Shown: positions 1 through 10,115 of the stretch, in pieces
Layout of the letters: each line of letters starts with the position of its first letter
How positions within the stretch are numbered: the stretch's first letter is position 1
Assembly: GCA_963780895.1 (NCBI GenBank)
Contig: CAWAEG010000008.1
Span: 372,001 to 436,000, forward strand
From: DASQFI01 sp963780895
GTDB taxonomy: Bacteria; Acidobacteriota; Vicinamibacteria; Vicinamibacterales; SCN-69-37
Direction: 5' to 3'
DNA length: 64,000 nucleotides
The notes under the pieces: model-generated
Database searches by the model: none
What the model was told of the DNA's origin: nothing
The model's input: the letters and a program-made list of their open reading frames with translations, nothing else
Translations under genes and position numbers: made by a program

Positions 1-60
1 CCTGGCCGCTTCGGGACCGAGGGGTCGGTGGTTCAAATCCACTCGCCGCGACCACTTCTA
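1..60 (+). repeat. tRNA-Pro-like dispersed repeat, copy A (cut by window edge)
   Basis: This is the right-hand end of a repeat seen in full further on. It shows a loop TTCGGGA, the block GGGGTCGGTGG, a T-loop TTCAAATCC and an acceptor-like 3' end CGCCGCGACCA. Pairing of GGTGG with CCACT gives a normal five-base-pair T stem. One base differs from the other copies (CGCCGCG instead of CGCCCCG). It lies just upstream of a Ser/Thr kinase gene. Confidence 0.75.
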
Positions 61-63
61 AAC

Positions 64-87
64 GGGCTTGCCTCCCGTAAGCCCTTT
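64..87 (+). terminator. Hairpin after repeat copy A
   Basis: GGGCTT and AAGCCC can pair across a nine-base loop and are followed by TTT. The hairpin sits four bases after the acceptor-like end of the repeat, where a tRNA terminator would be. The T run is short, so it may be weak. Confidence 0.35.
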
Positions 88-146
88 CAACAGCTTCAGC
101 TTGGCTGGACAGATCACGTTTGGGATAGCATGCGTCCCGTCGGCCC

Positions 147-2822
147 ATGCGGCTGTCCCCAGGCACACGCCTTGGTTCGTACGAGATTGTCTCCGCCATC
201 GGTGCCGGAGGGATGGGTGAGGTCTATCGCGCCAGGGACACGAACCTCGGCCGCGACGTCGCCATCAAGGTGCTGCCGGAGGCCTTCGCGCAAGATGCGG
301 ACCGACTGGCGCGTTTCGAGCGCGAGGCCAAAACTCTCGCATCGCTGAATCACGCCAACATCGCCATCGTCCACGGTCTAGAAACCGCTGGTGATCTTCG
401 CGCACTGGTGATGGAGCTCGTCGCCGGGCCGACTCTTGCCGATCGGATCATGCAAGGACCGATTGCGTCAACTGAGGCGCTTCGCATAGCGCGGCAGATC
501 GCGGCTGCTCTTGAGGCCGCGCACGAACAAGGCATCGTCCATCGCGATCTGAAGCCGGCCAACGTCAAGGTTCGGTCTGACGCCACGGTCAGAGTGCTGG
601 ACTTCGGCCTGGCCAAGGTCGTCAAGCCCGGAGCACCAGCACGCCCTGATATGGCCGAGTCGCCGACGATTACGTCGTCGGCCCAGACACAGCATGGCGT
701 CATCCTGGGGACGGCAGCCTACATGAGCCCCGAGCAGGCGCTCGGCAAGATGGTAGACAAGCGGACGGACATCTGGGCGTTCGGCTGTGTCCTTTACGAA
801 ATGCTGACAGGGCGACGGGCGTTCGACGAAGACTCGGTCACCGAGACGGTCGCTGCGGTCCTTCACAAGGAGCCTGACTGGTCGAAGCTGCCCACCCGGA
901 CGTCTCCGGCCATTCGTCGCTTGCTCCGCCGGAGTCTCTGCAAGGATCCCGCTCGCCGGCTTCGCGATATCGGCGATGCAGCACAAGAGATCGACGACGC
1001 GGGGGACCCTCAACCCGACACGGTCGAATCGCCCTCCGTTCGAAGCTGGCATTGGCGACTTGCGACGCTCATCCTGGCCGGAGTTGTGGTCGCTGGGGCC
1101 ATCAACGTGTGGCGCACCTGGCCGTCTCGGTCGACGACGGTCAGCAAGCTGATTCTGGGATCGCGTTCCGGCGAGGAGCTCGCCAACCGGCCCACGCTTT
1201 CATTCACGGTGGCCGCGGATGGCTCGGGATTCGTTTACGTCGGCCCGGATGGCCGGCTCTGGATCCGGGAGTTTGGTCAGCTCGAGGCGCGGGCCTTGGC
1301 CGGTACGGAGAAGGCGAGCACGCCGTTTTTCTCACCCGACGGGCGGTCGGTGGCGTTCGTGACGCTGGATGGGGCCCTCAAGGTGTCGCCCATTCGGAGC
1401 GGTTCCGTGCAAACGGTTGTCGCCGATTCGGTGAACGTCTTCGGCGGCGGCGACTGGACTCCCGAAGGCGTGTTGTACTTCAGCCGGACCGCCGGAGGCG
1501 TGGACCGGGTTGCTGCGACCGGCGGATCCGTCGAGCCGGTGAGTCGCCCCGAGGCCGTCGGCGTTACCCACCGCTGGGTGGACGTCCTGCCAGGCGGCAA
1601 GGCGGCGCTCATGTCGATCGTGAACGAGTCGGTGAACACGGCGCAGATTGGCGTGCTGCGTCTTGACACGGGAAATGTGCAGCCGCTGTTTCCCGGCGCT
1701 ATGGCCCGATTTACTTCAACGGGTCATGTCCTGTATGTCACGTCAGACGGCACGCTGCATGCGGTGCGCTTCGATCCGGAGCGGCTTCGAGCCATCGGGC
1801 GGGGTGTACCGCTGATCGAGAACATCGACGTCGAGTTGTACGCGAGCTGCGCGAAGTTCGCGCTTTCTGAGGGCGGCACGCTCCTGTACCTGGTGCCGCT
1901 GCGACAGGATTCGGAGCTCGTTTGGGTCACGAAACGCGGAGTGGCGACGCCATTGACGCCCGAGCCGTGGGTCGCACGATTCTTCAGTCTCTCGCTCTCG
2001 CCCGATGGCAAACGGCTCGCGGCGACGGTGCACGTCGGCACGCGGCAGGACGTCTGGATCAGATCGCTCGAAACCAGCGCGTTGAATCGCGTCACGTTCG
2101 AGCGCGACGGCACGCTGAACTATCGGCCGAAGTGGACCGCCGACGGCCAGACCCTGACATACATTTCGAACAGATCTGGGAAGGCCGGCGAACTCTGGCG
2201 GCACGCCGCCGATGGCAGCGCGCCTGCAGAGCGCCTCGCGACGGACGGGCCCATCATCGACGAAGGCGCGATTTCGCCGGATGGCCTGTGGGCGGTGTAC
2301 CGAGCCGGCGGAAGCGACCTCCAGTCACGTGACATCAAAGTGTTACGAATCGGCCCGGGCGCTGACGCCGTTCCGAAGGCCCTTGTGGCCACGAAAGCGG
2401 AGGAGTACTCGCCTGCCGTGTCGCCCGACGGCCGATGGTTGGCCTATGTGTCACAAGAATCCGGCCGGGCTGAAGTGTATGTGCGCCCATTTCCCGAAGC
2501 ACAGCGCGCCCTGTGGCAGATCTCCTCCGGCGGCGGCGTGGGACCCGTGTGGGCGCGCGACGGCCGGCACTTGTTCTTCGTCAACCAGCGTCGCGAGTTG
2601 ATGGAAGTGACCACGCGAGGAACCGCCGCGTTCGAGTGGGGACCGGTTCGCGTCCTGTTCGACGTCTCCGGCTACGAGATGAACAACTGGCATCCCACCT
2701 ATGACGTGTCGCCCGTCGGGGAGCGTTTCCTGATGGTGCGGCCTTCCGAACGCACCCGCCATGATCTGGTCGTGATCTTCAACTGGTTCGATGAGTTGAA
2801 AGGCAAACTGCAGGGACAGTGA
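147..2822 (+). CDS. Ser/Thr protein kinase with transmembrane segment and PD40/TolB-like propeller
   Basis: 891 aa membrane-anchored Hanks-type kinase. The cytoplasmic kinase domain covers residues 13-280: glycine loop GAGGMGEVY (19-27), VAIK lysine 41, catalytic HRDLKPAN (132-139), DFG (152-154) and a SPEQ in place of APE. A single hydrophobic segment follows near residues 305-325, then about 550 residues of repeated 'SPDGR' type motifs typical of PD40/TolB-like beta-propellers, probably outside the membrane. It ends with FNWFDELKGKL, the usual tail of this family in Acidobacteria. No regulator gene is joined to it. The start is the first ATG with a full glycine-loop lead-in; no clear ribosome site is seen. 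Substrates are unknown. This copy is uninterrupted, unlike several relatives in the window. Confidence 0.93.
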   Translation: MRLSPGTRLGSYEIVSAIGAGGMGEVYRARDTNLGRDVAIKVLPEAFAQDADRLARFEREAKTLASLNHANIAIVHGLETAGDLRALVMELVAGPTLADRIMQGPIASTEALRIARQIAAALEAAHEQGIVHRDLKPANVKVRSDATVRVLDFGLAKVVKPGAPARPDMAESPTITSSAQTQHGVILGTAAYMSPEQALGKMVDKRTDIWAFGCVLYEMLTGRRAFDEDSVTETVAAVLHKEPDWSKLPTRTSPAIRRLLRRSLCKDPARRLRDIGDAAQEIDDAGDPQPDTVESPSVRSWHWRLATLILAGVVVAGAINVWRTWPSRSTTVSKLILGSRSGEELANRPTLSFTVAADGSGFVYVGPDGRLWIREFGQLEARALAGTEKASTPFFSPDGRSVAFVTLDGALKVSPIRSGSVQTVVADSVNVFGGGDWTPEGVLYFSRTAGGVDRVAATGGSVEPVSRPEAVGVTHRWVDVLPGGKAALMSIVNESVNTAQIGVLRLDTGNVQPLFPGAMARFTSTGHVLYVTSDGTLHAVRFDPERLRAIGRGVPLIENIDVELYASCAKFALSEGGTLLYLVPLRQDSELVWVTKRGVATPLTPEPWVARFFSLSLSPDGKRLAATVHVGTRQDVWIRSLETSALNRVTFERDGTLNYRPKWTADGQTLTYISNRSGKAGELWRHAADGSAPAERLATDGPIIDEGAISPDGLWAVYRAGGSDLQSRDIKVLRIGPGADAVPKALVATKAEEYSPAVSPDGRWLAYVSQESGRAEVYVRPFPEAQRALWQISSGGGVGPVWARDGRHLFFVNQRRELMEVTTRGTAAFEWGPVRVLFDVSGYEMNNWHPTYDVSPVGERFLMVRPSERTRHDLVVIFNWFDELKGKLQGQ

Positions 2823-2980
2823 GGACCAGGTTGGCGGACCTGCGACGATCTATCGTTCCCCGCCAACGATCTGCGGGTCACGGACGATGCGGGCTTGGTT
2901 ACGTGATGACCGCGATTGTCTGGCGCCGGCCTGGCCGTGCTCGATGCTGCGTGGCAATCGGCAGTGCTTGGCGCCCGCTG

Positions 2981-3155
2981 AAACTTGAGAAACTTTGAGA
3001 AAGGTTTCCGGTTCGACCCGACCTATGGCCGTTCGACGGGACGCGACGGGACCCATGGGCGACGCATCAGGACCGGTGCAGGTCGCTCAGGGCCTGCAAT
3101 TCCTGGCCGCTTCGGGACCGAGGGGTCGGTGGTTCAAATCCACTCGCCCCGACCA
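2981..3155 (+). repeat. tRNA-Pro-like dispersed repeat, copy B (full length, no T-arm insertion)
   Basis: The element opens with a purine-rich block (TTGAGAAACTTTGAGAAAGG), then TTTCCGGTTCGACCCGACC, GC-rich sequence, and finally a tRNA-like 3' half: TTCGGGA loop, GGGGTCGGTGG, TTCAAATCC and CGCCCCGACCA. The 3' half matches tRNA-Pro(CGG) in loop, T arm and acceptor strand. No matching CGGGGCG 5' acceptor strand sits at the right distance and the anticodon stem does not pair well, so this is not a whole tRNA gene. Confidence 0.8.
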
Positions 3156-3173
3156 CTTCTAAAATCTTGCGAT

Positions 3174-3197
3174 CGGCCCGTGAATGCGGGCCGTTTT
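3174..3197 (+). terminator. Rho-independent terminator after repeat copy B
   Basis: CGGCCCG and CGGGCCG form a perfect seven-base-pair stem with a TGAATG loop, followed by TTTT. It lies 18 bases after the CCA-like end of the repeat, as in a tRNA transcription unit. Confidence 0.6.
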
Positions 3198-3290
3198 GGT
3201 GTACGGTCGAAATCGGCTTCTCAAGTGCCGAGGGGTCGGTTGTCTGCGCCCGCGGCCCGCTGACCGGCATCTTGCATTACATTTCACACG

Positions 3291-5375
3291 ATGCCCTTGC
3301 CTGCTGGCGCCCGCCTCGGCGGATACGAGATCATCTGCGCCCTGGGCAGTGGAGGGATGGGTGAGGTTTATCGCGCCCGCGATACGCGACTCCGCCGAGA
3401 CGTCGCGCTCAAAGTGCTGCCTGACGAGTTCGCGTCCGCAGCGGAACGTCTCGCCCGCTTCGAACGCGAAGCGCAGATCGTCGCGAGTCTGAACCACCCG
3501 AACATCGTCACGCTTCACTCAATCGAGCAGGCCGATGGTGTCCGGTTTCTCACCATGGAGCTGGTCGAGGGCCGGAGTCTCGCGGCCTTGCTCACGCCTG
3601 ATGGCCTGCCGGTGCTTCAGATCCTTGATCTCGCGATCGCCGTCTCCGACGCACTCGCGGCCGCGCACGGCAAAGGGGTCGTCCACCGCGATCTAAAACC
3701 CGCAAACGTGATGGTAACCGACGACGGTCGGGCGAAAGTGCTGGACTTCGGCGTCGCGAAGCTCGCAGACGTCAGTCGTAGCGCCGACGAGACCCGACCG
3801 TCAGAAGATGCGCAGCCGCTTTCGGCAGCCGGCGAGCGCATCGGCACGGTCCCTTACATGGCGCCGGAGCAAATCTTTGGCGAGGCGGTCGATCAGCGAA
3901 CGGATCTCTTTGCGGCCGGGGTGCTGCTGTTCGAGCTTGCGACCGGTCGTCGCCCGTTCTCCGGGACGTCGCTGGCAGATACTGCGGCCGCGATCATGCG
4001 CGACGAACCGCTGTCGCTCGCCGCATTGCGCGCGGACGTACCGGCCGATCTCGACCGGATCGTCGGTCGCTGTCTTCAGAAAGATCCACGTGACCGCTTC
4101 CAGAGTGCTGCTGACCTCGGTGCGGCGCTGCGCGCGCTCCGGCGCGCGGTCGAAGACGGAGTCGCACGCGTTGTGACGAGCCGTGCCGCGAGCAGGGCCT
4201 CGATTGCCGTGCTGCCGTTCGAGAATCTGAGCGGGGATCCCGACCAAGAGTTTTTCGCCGACGGGATAGTCGAGGAAATCATCACGGGCCTCTCGCGAAT
4301 CAAATGGCTGTTCGTGATTTCGCGGAATTCGACCTTTATCTATAAGGGCAAGCCTATCGATGTAAAGGCTGTCGGCCGGGATCTGGGCGTTCGGTACGTG
4401 CTGCAAGGAAGTGTGCGCCGATCGGGGGCTCACGTGCGGGTCACAGGCCAGCTCGTCGAGACCGAAACCGCCAGGCACGTCTGGGCAGACCGGTACGATG
4501 GCAGGCTCGATGACATCTTCGCGCTGCAGGATGAGTTGACCATGAGCGTTATTGGCGCGGTCGAGCCGACGCTGCGCAGGGCCGAGGTCGAGCGCGCCCG
4601 TCGCAAACGCCCCGACAGCCTCGACGCGTACGAGTTGTTCCTGCGCGCGCTGCCGCTCGCGACGTCGGCTATTGCGACAGACGCCGACCAGGCACTCGAG
4701 TTCCTCGAGCAGGCCATCCGCATGGAGCCGAACTATCCGGTGGTGCATGGGCTCATCGCGTGGTGCCACGAGCAACGCTATCTGCGGGCTGGACTGCGTG
4801 CGGACACCCGTGAGGCCGCGCTCATTCATGCGCATGCGGCCATCGAGTCGGGGACGGACGACGCGATGGCGCTTGCGATGGGCGGGTTCGTGGTCGGCGT
4901 GCTGGAACGGAATTACGAGACCGCGCTCGAAGCTATCGATCGTTCGATCGCGTTGAGTCCATCTTCAGCCCTCGCCTTCGGTCTCAGCGCGATTGTCCGC
5001 GCGCTGAGCTGCGACGATGACAGAGCCCTTGAGCACGCGGAGATGGGCCTTCGGCTGAGCCCGTACGATCCGCTCGTCTATCTGCCGTACATTGGGATGT
5101 CGTACGCGCATTTTTTCGGCGGCCGTTTCGCGCAGGCAGCGAGCGCCGCCAGCCGGGCGGCGGCCGCGAATCCTCGTTTCAGCGTCCCTCGCTACGTGCA
5201 CACGGCGGCGCTCGTGCGACTCGGCCGTCTCGAGGAGGCCCAGACCACAGCGAAGGTGTTGCTCGATCTGCAGCCGAACTTCACCCTCAGCGGTCTGGTC
5301 TCCGGGAATGTGACGACGCCGGCGCGACTGACCATGCTGGCCGACGCGCTTCGGGAAGCCGGGGTGCCGGAGTAG
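3291..5375 (+). CDS. Ser/Thr protein kinase with TolB-like domain and TPR repeats
   Basis: 694 aa. The kinase domain (about 12-280) has GSGGMGEVY (19-27), VALK lysine 41, HRDLKPAN (132-139), DFG (152-154) and APE (191-193), so it should be active. There is no obvious membrane segment after it. Residues about 303-435 (ASIAVLPFENLSGD... then VLQGSVRRSGAHVRVTGQL) match the TolB N-terminal-like domain often found with bacterial cyclases and kinases. The rest is helical TPR-like sequence. Thus it is a cytoplasmic kinase with a protein-interaction tail, different from the PD40 kinases around it. The gene is flanked by tRNA-like repeat copies B and C. The ATG is the only sensible start; no strong ribosome site is seen. 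Confidence 0.92.
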   Translation: MPLPAGARLGGYEIICALGSGGMGEVYRARDTRLRRDVALKVLPDEFASAAERLARFEREAQIVASLNHPNIVTLHSIEQADGVRFLTMELVEGRSLAALLTPDGLPVLQILDLAIAVSDALAAAHGKGVVHRDLKPANVMVTDDGRAKVLDFGVAKLADVSRSADETRPSEDAQPLSAAGERIGTVPYMAPEQIFGEAVDQRTDLFAAGVLLFELATGRRPFSGTSLADTAAAIMRDEPLSLAALRADVPADLDRIVGRCLQKDPRDRFQSAADLGAALRALRRAVEDGVARVVTSRAASRASIAVLPFENLSGDPDQEFFADGIVEEIITGLSRIKWLFVISRNSTFIYKGKPIDVKAVGRDLGVRYVLQGSVRRSGAHVRVTGQLVETETARHVWADRYDGRLDDIFALQDELTMSVIGAVEPTLRRAEVERARRKRPDSLDAYELFLRALPLATSAIATDADQALEFLEQAIRMEPNYPVVHGLIAWCHEQRYLRAGLRADTREAALIHAHAAIESGTDDAMALAMGGFVVGVLERNYETALEAIDRSIALSPSSALAFGLSAIVRALSCDDDRALEHAEMGLRLSPYDPLVYLPYIGMSYAHFFGGRFAQAASAASRAAAANPRFSVPRYVHTAALVRLGRLEEAQTTAKVLLDLQPNFTLSGLVSGNVTTPARLTMLADALREAGVPE

Positions 5376-5398
5376 GCACCTCCGTGGGCGGGACAGAA

Positions 5399-5608
5399 AC
5401 AAACTTTGAGAAACTGTGAGAAAGGGTTCCGGTTCAACCCGACCAATGGGCGTCTAACGGGACGCGACGAGACCCGATGGGTGACGCGTCAGGACCTGTG
5501 GGAATCGCTCAGGCCCCCCAATTCCTGGCCGCTTCGGGACCGAGGGGTCGGTGGCCTGCCCGCCGTAGCCTTGGGCGAAGGCGGGTTCAAATCCACTCGC
5601 CCCGACCA
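5399..5608 (+). repeat. tRNA-Pro-like dispersed repeat, copy C (with hairpin insertion in T arm)
   Basis: Same order as copy B: AAACTTTGAGAAACTGTGAG, GGTTCAACCCGACCAATGG, GC-rich middle, TTCGGGA loop, GGGGTCGGTGG. Then about 30 extra bases including GCCGTAGCC and GGCGAAGGCGG, which pair with each other, split the T arm just before TTCAAATCC. The element ends CGCCCCGACCA. Confidence 0.8.
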
Positions 5609-5635
5609 ATTCAAAACTCAAATCTGGCCCGGTCA

Positions 5636-5752
5636 TCGGAGCCTTTTTCAATCAATTGGATCGATGCCCACAGCATAGACCTGCCCGGTGTCCCGTTGAC
5701 CCGTTATCAACACGCCTTGCGCGATCTCCTATCGACGGCGCTCTCGGGCGCG
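5636..5752 (-). repeat. Orphan copy of the ECF sigma gene upstream region
   Basis: This stretch aligns over about 110 bases with the region upstream of the sigma gene at 9543-10115 (compare 10110-10228). Shared blocks are TTGGATCGA, ACAGCATAG, CCCGTTGACCCGTTA and CCTTGCGCGATCTCCT. It includes the same minus-strand TATGCT -10-like hexamer (5677-5672). The sigma gene that should follow on the minus strand is absent; repeat copy C lies there instead. Confidence 0.65.
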
Positions 5753-5811
5753 TCGGTACGTCGCGCATTGGCGGCAGTCGGAAAACGGGCGGCAACGCCG
5801 AAGGAGGGTGT

Positions 5812-6306
5812 ATGAAATTCGTGGTTGTTGGGTGTCTCTGTGCCGGGGCGCTGATCGCCGTCGGGTGTGCCGACGGACGCGGGCTTCCGACAAGTCCAAG
5901 CGCGACTACGGCTGTGTCTGGCTCGGCGGCGGTCGCCCCATCCTTGTCAGCGTCCCCGCGAAGCGGCGATCTCCGTGTCACGAAGGAGTGCTCTGGGTAC
6001 ACGGGCGGCGCCGGCTCCTTCTGCGCGATCACGTCCTCGAACGTCAAAGCAATCGAGGTCGACTCGAGGATCATTTATCTCCAGCCGGATCAGCTTGTAA
6101 CTCCTGTGGGCAGTGATGTCGTCCTCGACCCTCCGGGGCCCGGCAACAACACCGCGCTCGGCCATTGCTCACTCGCCCTCGGAGTGTGCACGTTCTCGGG
6201 CGGGACCGGAAAGTTCAGAGGGTTTAACGCCACCGTTCAGGTCTCGTACCTGGGCGGGTTCGACTGGGGCTGGGAGGGGACGTACAGCTTCAGTCCTGGC
6301 GATTAA
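5812..6306 (+). CDS. Small predicted lipoprotein, function unknown
   Basis: 164 aa. The start is fixed by a strong ribosome site AAGGAGG at 5801-5807, four bases before ATG. Residues 1-19 form a lipoprotein signal peptide ending in AVGC with the cysteine at 19, followed by a Ser/Thr/Ala-rich linker. The body has four further cysteines (KECSGY, SFCAI, GHCSL, GVCTF) that could make two disulphides. It contains a glycine-rich beta-type region and ends FDWGWEGTYSF. No family was recognised. It is probably attached to a membrane on the periplasmic side. Confidence 0.8.
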   Translation: MKFVVVGCLCAGALIAVGCADGRGLPTSPSATTAVSGSAAVAPSLSASPRSGDLRVTKECSGYTGGAGSFCAITSSNVKAIEVDSRIIYLQPDQLVTPVGSDVVLDPPGPGNNTALGHCSLALGVCTFSGGTGKFRGFNATVQVSYLGGFDWGWEGTYSFSPGD

Positions 6307-6553
6307 GCCTTTTCAATTTTCCGTCGGCCGCTCACCCCCGCCACGGTCATCATCGCGCCAGCGAGGTGATCGTGGCGTGAGCGACCACGAGATCTGACCG
6401 CATTGCGATCTCGCCCGCGACCACAGCCTCAGTCGCTCAGGCAACGGCTGCAGAGTGTGGTCGCAGTCGCCGCCGAGCGCAGATTCCGCCACCGCGGCAA
6501 AACCATCGGCTCCTCGGCGCCGCTTCCTTGAGCCGCCCTGGCTCTCAGCCTTG

Positions 6554-9546
6554 TCACTTTCCATTCACACGCTGCTTCAACTCCTCAAACCAGTGCTCGA
6601 CGAGGACCATGCTGAGTGGCGTCGCGCTCGGATCGCCGGTTGCGCTGGCTTTGAGCATGAGGAATCGCTGGCCGTCTGCCGACACGTCGTAATGGCGCGA
6701 GGGATTTGGCTCGGCATACCCGGTGTCGAACACCCTCGCCGGACTCCCGATGCTGATCGTCGGTCCGGATATACCGACCGGCACGGTGGTGAGCGCATTC
6801 GACAGGTCGAGATAGAACAGCTCGCGGCCGTTCCGCGCCCATACGGGGCGTGTGCCGCCCGCCGTCGAAACCTGCCAGCGGCCGTTGTCGACGCGCGGGA
6901 ATGGTCGGACGTAAATCTCCTGGCGGCCCGACTCATCCGACGAGTACGCGATGTACCGACCATTCGGAGAAAAGTCGGCCATGGCTCCTCGGAACCTGGT
7001 CTCTGCGAATGGTTCCATCGGCGACTGGCTGACACCCAGCGCTGGGTTGGAACTCGGTCGCACTACGGCGCCTGACAGGGGAAGAAAGATGACGTGGGGG
7101 GCCGTCCTGGGCAGCAGGTCAACGCCGGCGACCCAGGTCCCGTCCGGCGTGATGGATGTCGACCACTGAGGGGTCTCGCTCGTCGATACCCGGTCGACGG
7201 TTCCGGTGCCGTCGGCGGCCTGCTTGAACACACTTGGCATGCCTGTACGGCGCGACTGGAAGATGATCTGCCGCCCGTCGGGCGTCCAGACCGACATCCC
7301 GTTCCCGCCGGAATCGAAGGTCAGGCGCCTCAGCCGCGCGAAGTCCCAGATCCAGATGTCACTGGTGTTCTGATCGTAGACTTCAGCCGCTACGCGCGTC
7401 CCGTCGGGCGACAGGCGCGGCGTGCCATAGGCGCGCAGCGGCGCTCCAATCGGTTCTTCACGTCCCTTTCGATCAACCCAGAGCAGTTGGCGGGGCGCTG
7501 TCATCTCGCTCAGTCCAGCGGCGATGTACACGAGCGTGCCCGCACGCGAGACGGTGTAATTGGCCGCACCGGTCCGCTTCATCATCACGCTATCGAGGAC
7601 CGTCACTGGATCGCCGATCACCTCGAGCCGGACAGGATCGAACCGCACAGTGCGCAACGCGCCAGCCGCCGCGAAGATCAGGTGACCGGTCTCCACGTAC
7701 TGGGCGTCGCTGCCTCCTCGAATCAGCGTCTTGCGCTGTCCGGTCTTCAGGTCGAGAACAGCGATCGAGTTGTCCGCCTGGCTCGCTGTCGCAATCGTGA
7801 ACAAGATGCCCCGTCCGAGCGGCAGCACGGAGGGAAATGAATGGCTACCTTCATTCTGTGCATTGTCCGCCATCGTCACGACCGTTGGCTCACCGCCGTC
7901 CGCCGATACGCGCCACAGACCGGTGCGGGGTGTGTTGGTGGCGAACGTGATGGTGTTGTCGTCGCCCCAGCTTGCCCCAAGCGGTATGCCGCTGAACTGG
8001 CATAGCGTGATAGCGGGACCACCGGCAATCGACACCTTCTTCAGCTCCGTGTTCTCGAAGAACCCGATCCACCGGCTATCACGTGAAAAGAACGGCGCCA
8101 ATCCATTAACGACATCTGCCACGGGCTGGGGATCGAGTCGATCGATCGCGCGCACCATCAGTGGGCTGCCGGCGGTGTTCGACCCTCCGGCGCGGTAGAC
8201 GAGGTGGCGGCCGTCGAGCGACAAGGCGAGGTCGCGACCGAGGCCTGACACGTTGAACGGAAGTCCGGGCGCCGCCGCGATTGCGAACCGCGCCGGCAGC
8301 ACCGGAACTGTGGGCGCGCGCCGCAGCAGGCTCCCTGCGACAAGCGCGGCGATGACCGTGAAGCCGGCCAGCGCCGCGATCGCTGCTGGCGTGACGCGCC
8401 GAGACGGCGTCTGCGCAAGTGCGAGCGTTTCGGCGGCTGGAAACGCGATCGCGTCTTCGATCTCCAGTCGAGCATCGGACGCCGAATCGAGTCGTCTCTT
8501 GCGATCCTTTTCCAAACACCGCCGTAATAGTCTGCGGATCGGTACAGGCGTGTCGGCCGGCAGCAGCGTTAGGTCCGGCTCGCGTTCGAGAATCGCGACG
8601 AGGGTGTCGGAGATGGTGTCGCCGGCGAACGGCGCGCGGCCGGTGAGCATTTCGTAGAGCACGCAGCCGAACGACCAGATGTCCGTCCGCCGGTCCAGCG
8701 ACTGGCCACGCGCCTGTTCCGGGCTCATGTAGGCAGGGGTGCCCATGATGGTCCGCTCGCCGAGATCGGTGGCGGTCAACCTCGATGACCCGGAGAGGTC
8801 GGACTGCGGGGCGCCGTCCCATACTTTCGCCAGCCCGAAGTCGAGCACTTTGACCACCCCATCGCGGGCGATCTTGATATTCGCCGGCTTGAGGTCGCGA
8901 TGGATGATGCCCTTCTCGTGCGCCGCTTCCGCGCTTCGGCAATTTGACGCGCGATGGTCAACGCCTCGTCCACCAAAATCGGCCCGAGTGCGATGCGGTC
9001 TGCGAGCGTGGGCCCATCGATCAGCTCCAACACCAGGGCCTGCGCCCCGCTCGACTCGTCGAGGCCGTAGATCGCGCCGATGTTCGGGTGATTGAGGGTG
9101 GCGAGCAGCTGCGCTTCGCGCTTGAACCGCGCAGAGCGGTCAGGATCGAGGGCGAACCGCTCGGGCAGCACCTTCAGGGCGACGTCGCGATTCAGCTTCG
9201 TGTCGCGCGCGCGGTACACCTCGCCCATGGCGCCGGCACCGAGCGGGGCGACGATCTCGTAGGGACCGACGCGGAGACCGGCGGCGAGGACAGTGTGAGA
9301 CAGCGTGGCATCCATCGACGACGGTCGCGCGGCGAGCAGGTCGGCCAGCACGGACTCACTGGCGACGGGCAGCCGATCGAGGAAACCGACGCCCGAGATG
9401 TCCGAAGCCAGCAGCGACTCGACTTCACGACGCAACGCCGCGTCGTCCCCGGTCGCGGCGGCCAGAAAGGCGGCACGCTCCTCGGCCGGCCGTTCCAAAG
9501 CGGCCTGAAACAGCGCCTTCACTCGCCGCCATCGTTCGTCGGTCAC
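6554..9546 (-). CDS. ECF-sigma-linked Ser/Thr kinase with PD40 propeller (one frameshift)
   Basis: About 997 aa if the frame is restored. It starts at a GTG (9546) overlapping the sigma stop by four bases (GTGA), so the two are translationally coupled. The N-terminal 90 residues (TDERWRRVKALFQAAL..., LLASD) are the extension typical of kinases paired with ECF sigma factors. The kinase domain follows (GAGAMGEVY, VALK lysine, HRDLKPAN, DFGLAK, SPEQ), then a transmembrane segment and PD40 repeats ending VLVEHWFEELKQRV. A single base is missing near 8931, inside the QIAEALEAAH helix before HRD; both sides keep perfect family sequence. This may be a sequencing error or a recent mutation. Confidence 0.85.
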
Positions 9547-10115
9547 GGTCGAAGATCGGAACCGAGCTCACGATTGAGCCACGCTTTCGCGGTGCGCCAG
9601 TCGCGCTTGGCGGTCGATGGAGACACGCTCAGAACATGTGCCGCTTCCTCGATCGTGAGTCCGCCGAAGGCACGGAGCTCGACGATTCTGGCCAGTTCAG
9701 CGTCGACCGTTTCCAGACGATCGAGCGCGTGATCCAACGCGAGGATCGGCATCTCGTTTGACGCGGCGACGTCTCTGGCTTCATCGATCGACACACAGCG
9801 CACACCGTCGCCCCGTTTGCTCGCGCGGTGCCGACGGGCGTGATCGACCAGGATGCGCCGCATGACGTTCGCAGCGACACCAAAGAAATGCGCTCGATTC
9901 TGCCAGTCGACCTGCCGTTGATCGACGAGCCGGATGAACACCTCGTGCACGAGGGCCGTCGGCTGCAGGGTGTGGTCAGCCCGCTCGCTCCGAAGCTGGC
10001 GGGCCGCCACGCGCCGGAGCTCCGCATAGACGAGTGGCAACAACTGGTTGAACGCAGTCCGGTTGCCGCGGCTCCACTCTCCCAGCAGTACCGTGACGTC
10101 GCGAGGCGAGACCAT
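9543..10115 (-). CDS. ECF-type RNA polymerase sigma factor (TIGR02999-like)
   Basis: 190 aa. Region 2 runs through LLPLVYAELRRVAARQL, HTLQPTALVHEVF and the DWQNRAHFFGVAANVMRRIL block; region 4 through LRAFGGLTIEEAAHVLSVS and the TAKRDWRTAKAWL recognition helix. These blocks are diagnostic for the ECF group seen with protein kinases in Acidobacteria and Planctomycetes. I chose the ATG at 10115 (MVSPRDVTVLL) rather than an upstream in-frame ATG because a GGAGAAGG ribosome site lies just before it. It is the first gene of an operon with the kinase, which may control its activity in place of an anti-sigma factor. Confidence 0.92.
   Translation of the reverse strand: MVSPRDVTVLLGEWSRGNRTAFNQLLPLVYAELRRVAARQLRSERADHTLQPTALVHEVFIRLVDQRQVDWQNRAHFFGVAANVMRRILVDHARRHRASKRGDGVRCVSIDEARDVAASNEMPILALDHALDRLETVDAELARIVELRAFGGLTIEEAAHVLSVSPSTAKRDWRTAKAWLNRELGSDLRP

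Noticed and set aside
3090..3155. A complete functional tRNA-Pro gene in repeat copy B
   Set aside because: The T arm and 3' acceptor strand are good, but no CGGGGCG 5' strand lies at the right distance and the anticodon stem (GCCGC/CCGAG) does not pair. A real tRNA is not supported.
3067..3270. Minus-strand protein containing GASGFEPPTPRSR
   Set aside because: This well-known false protein type is produced by reading a tRNA-like sequence backwards; it is explained by the repeat.
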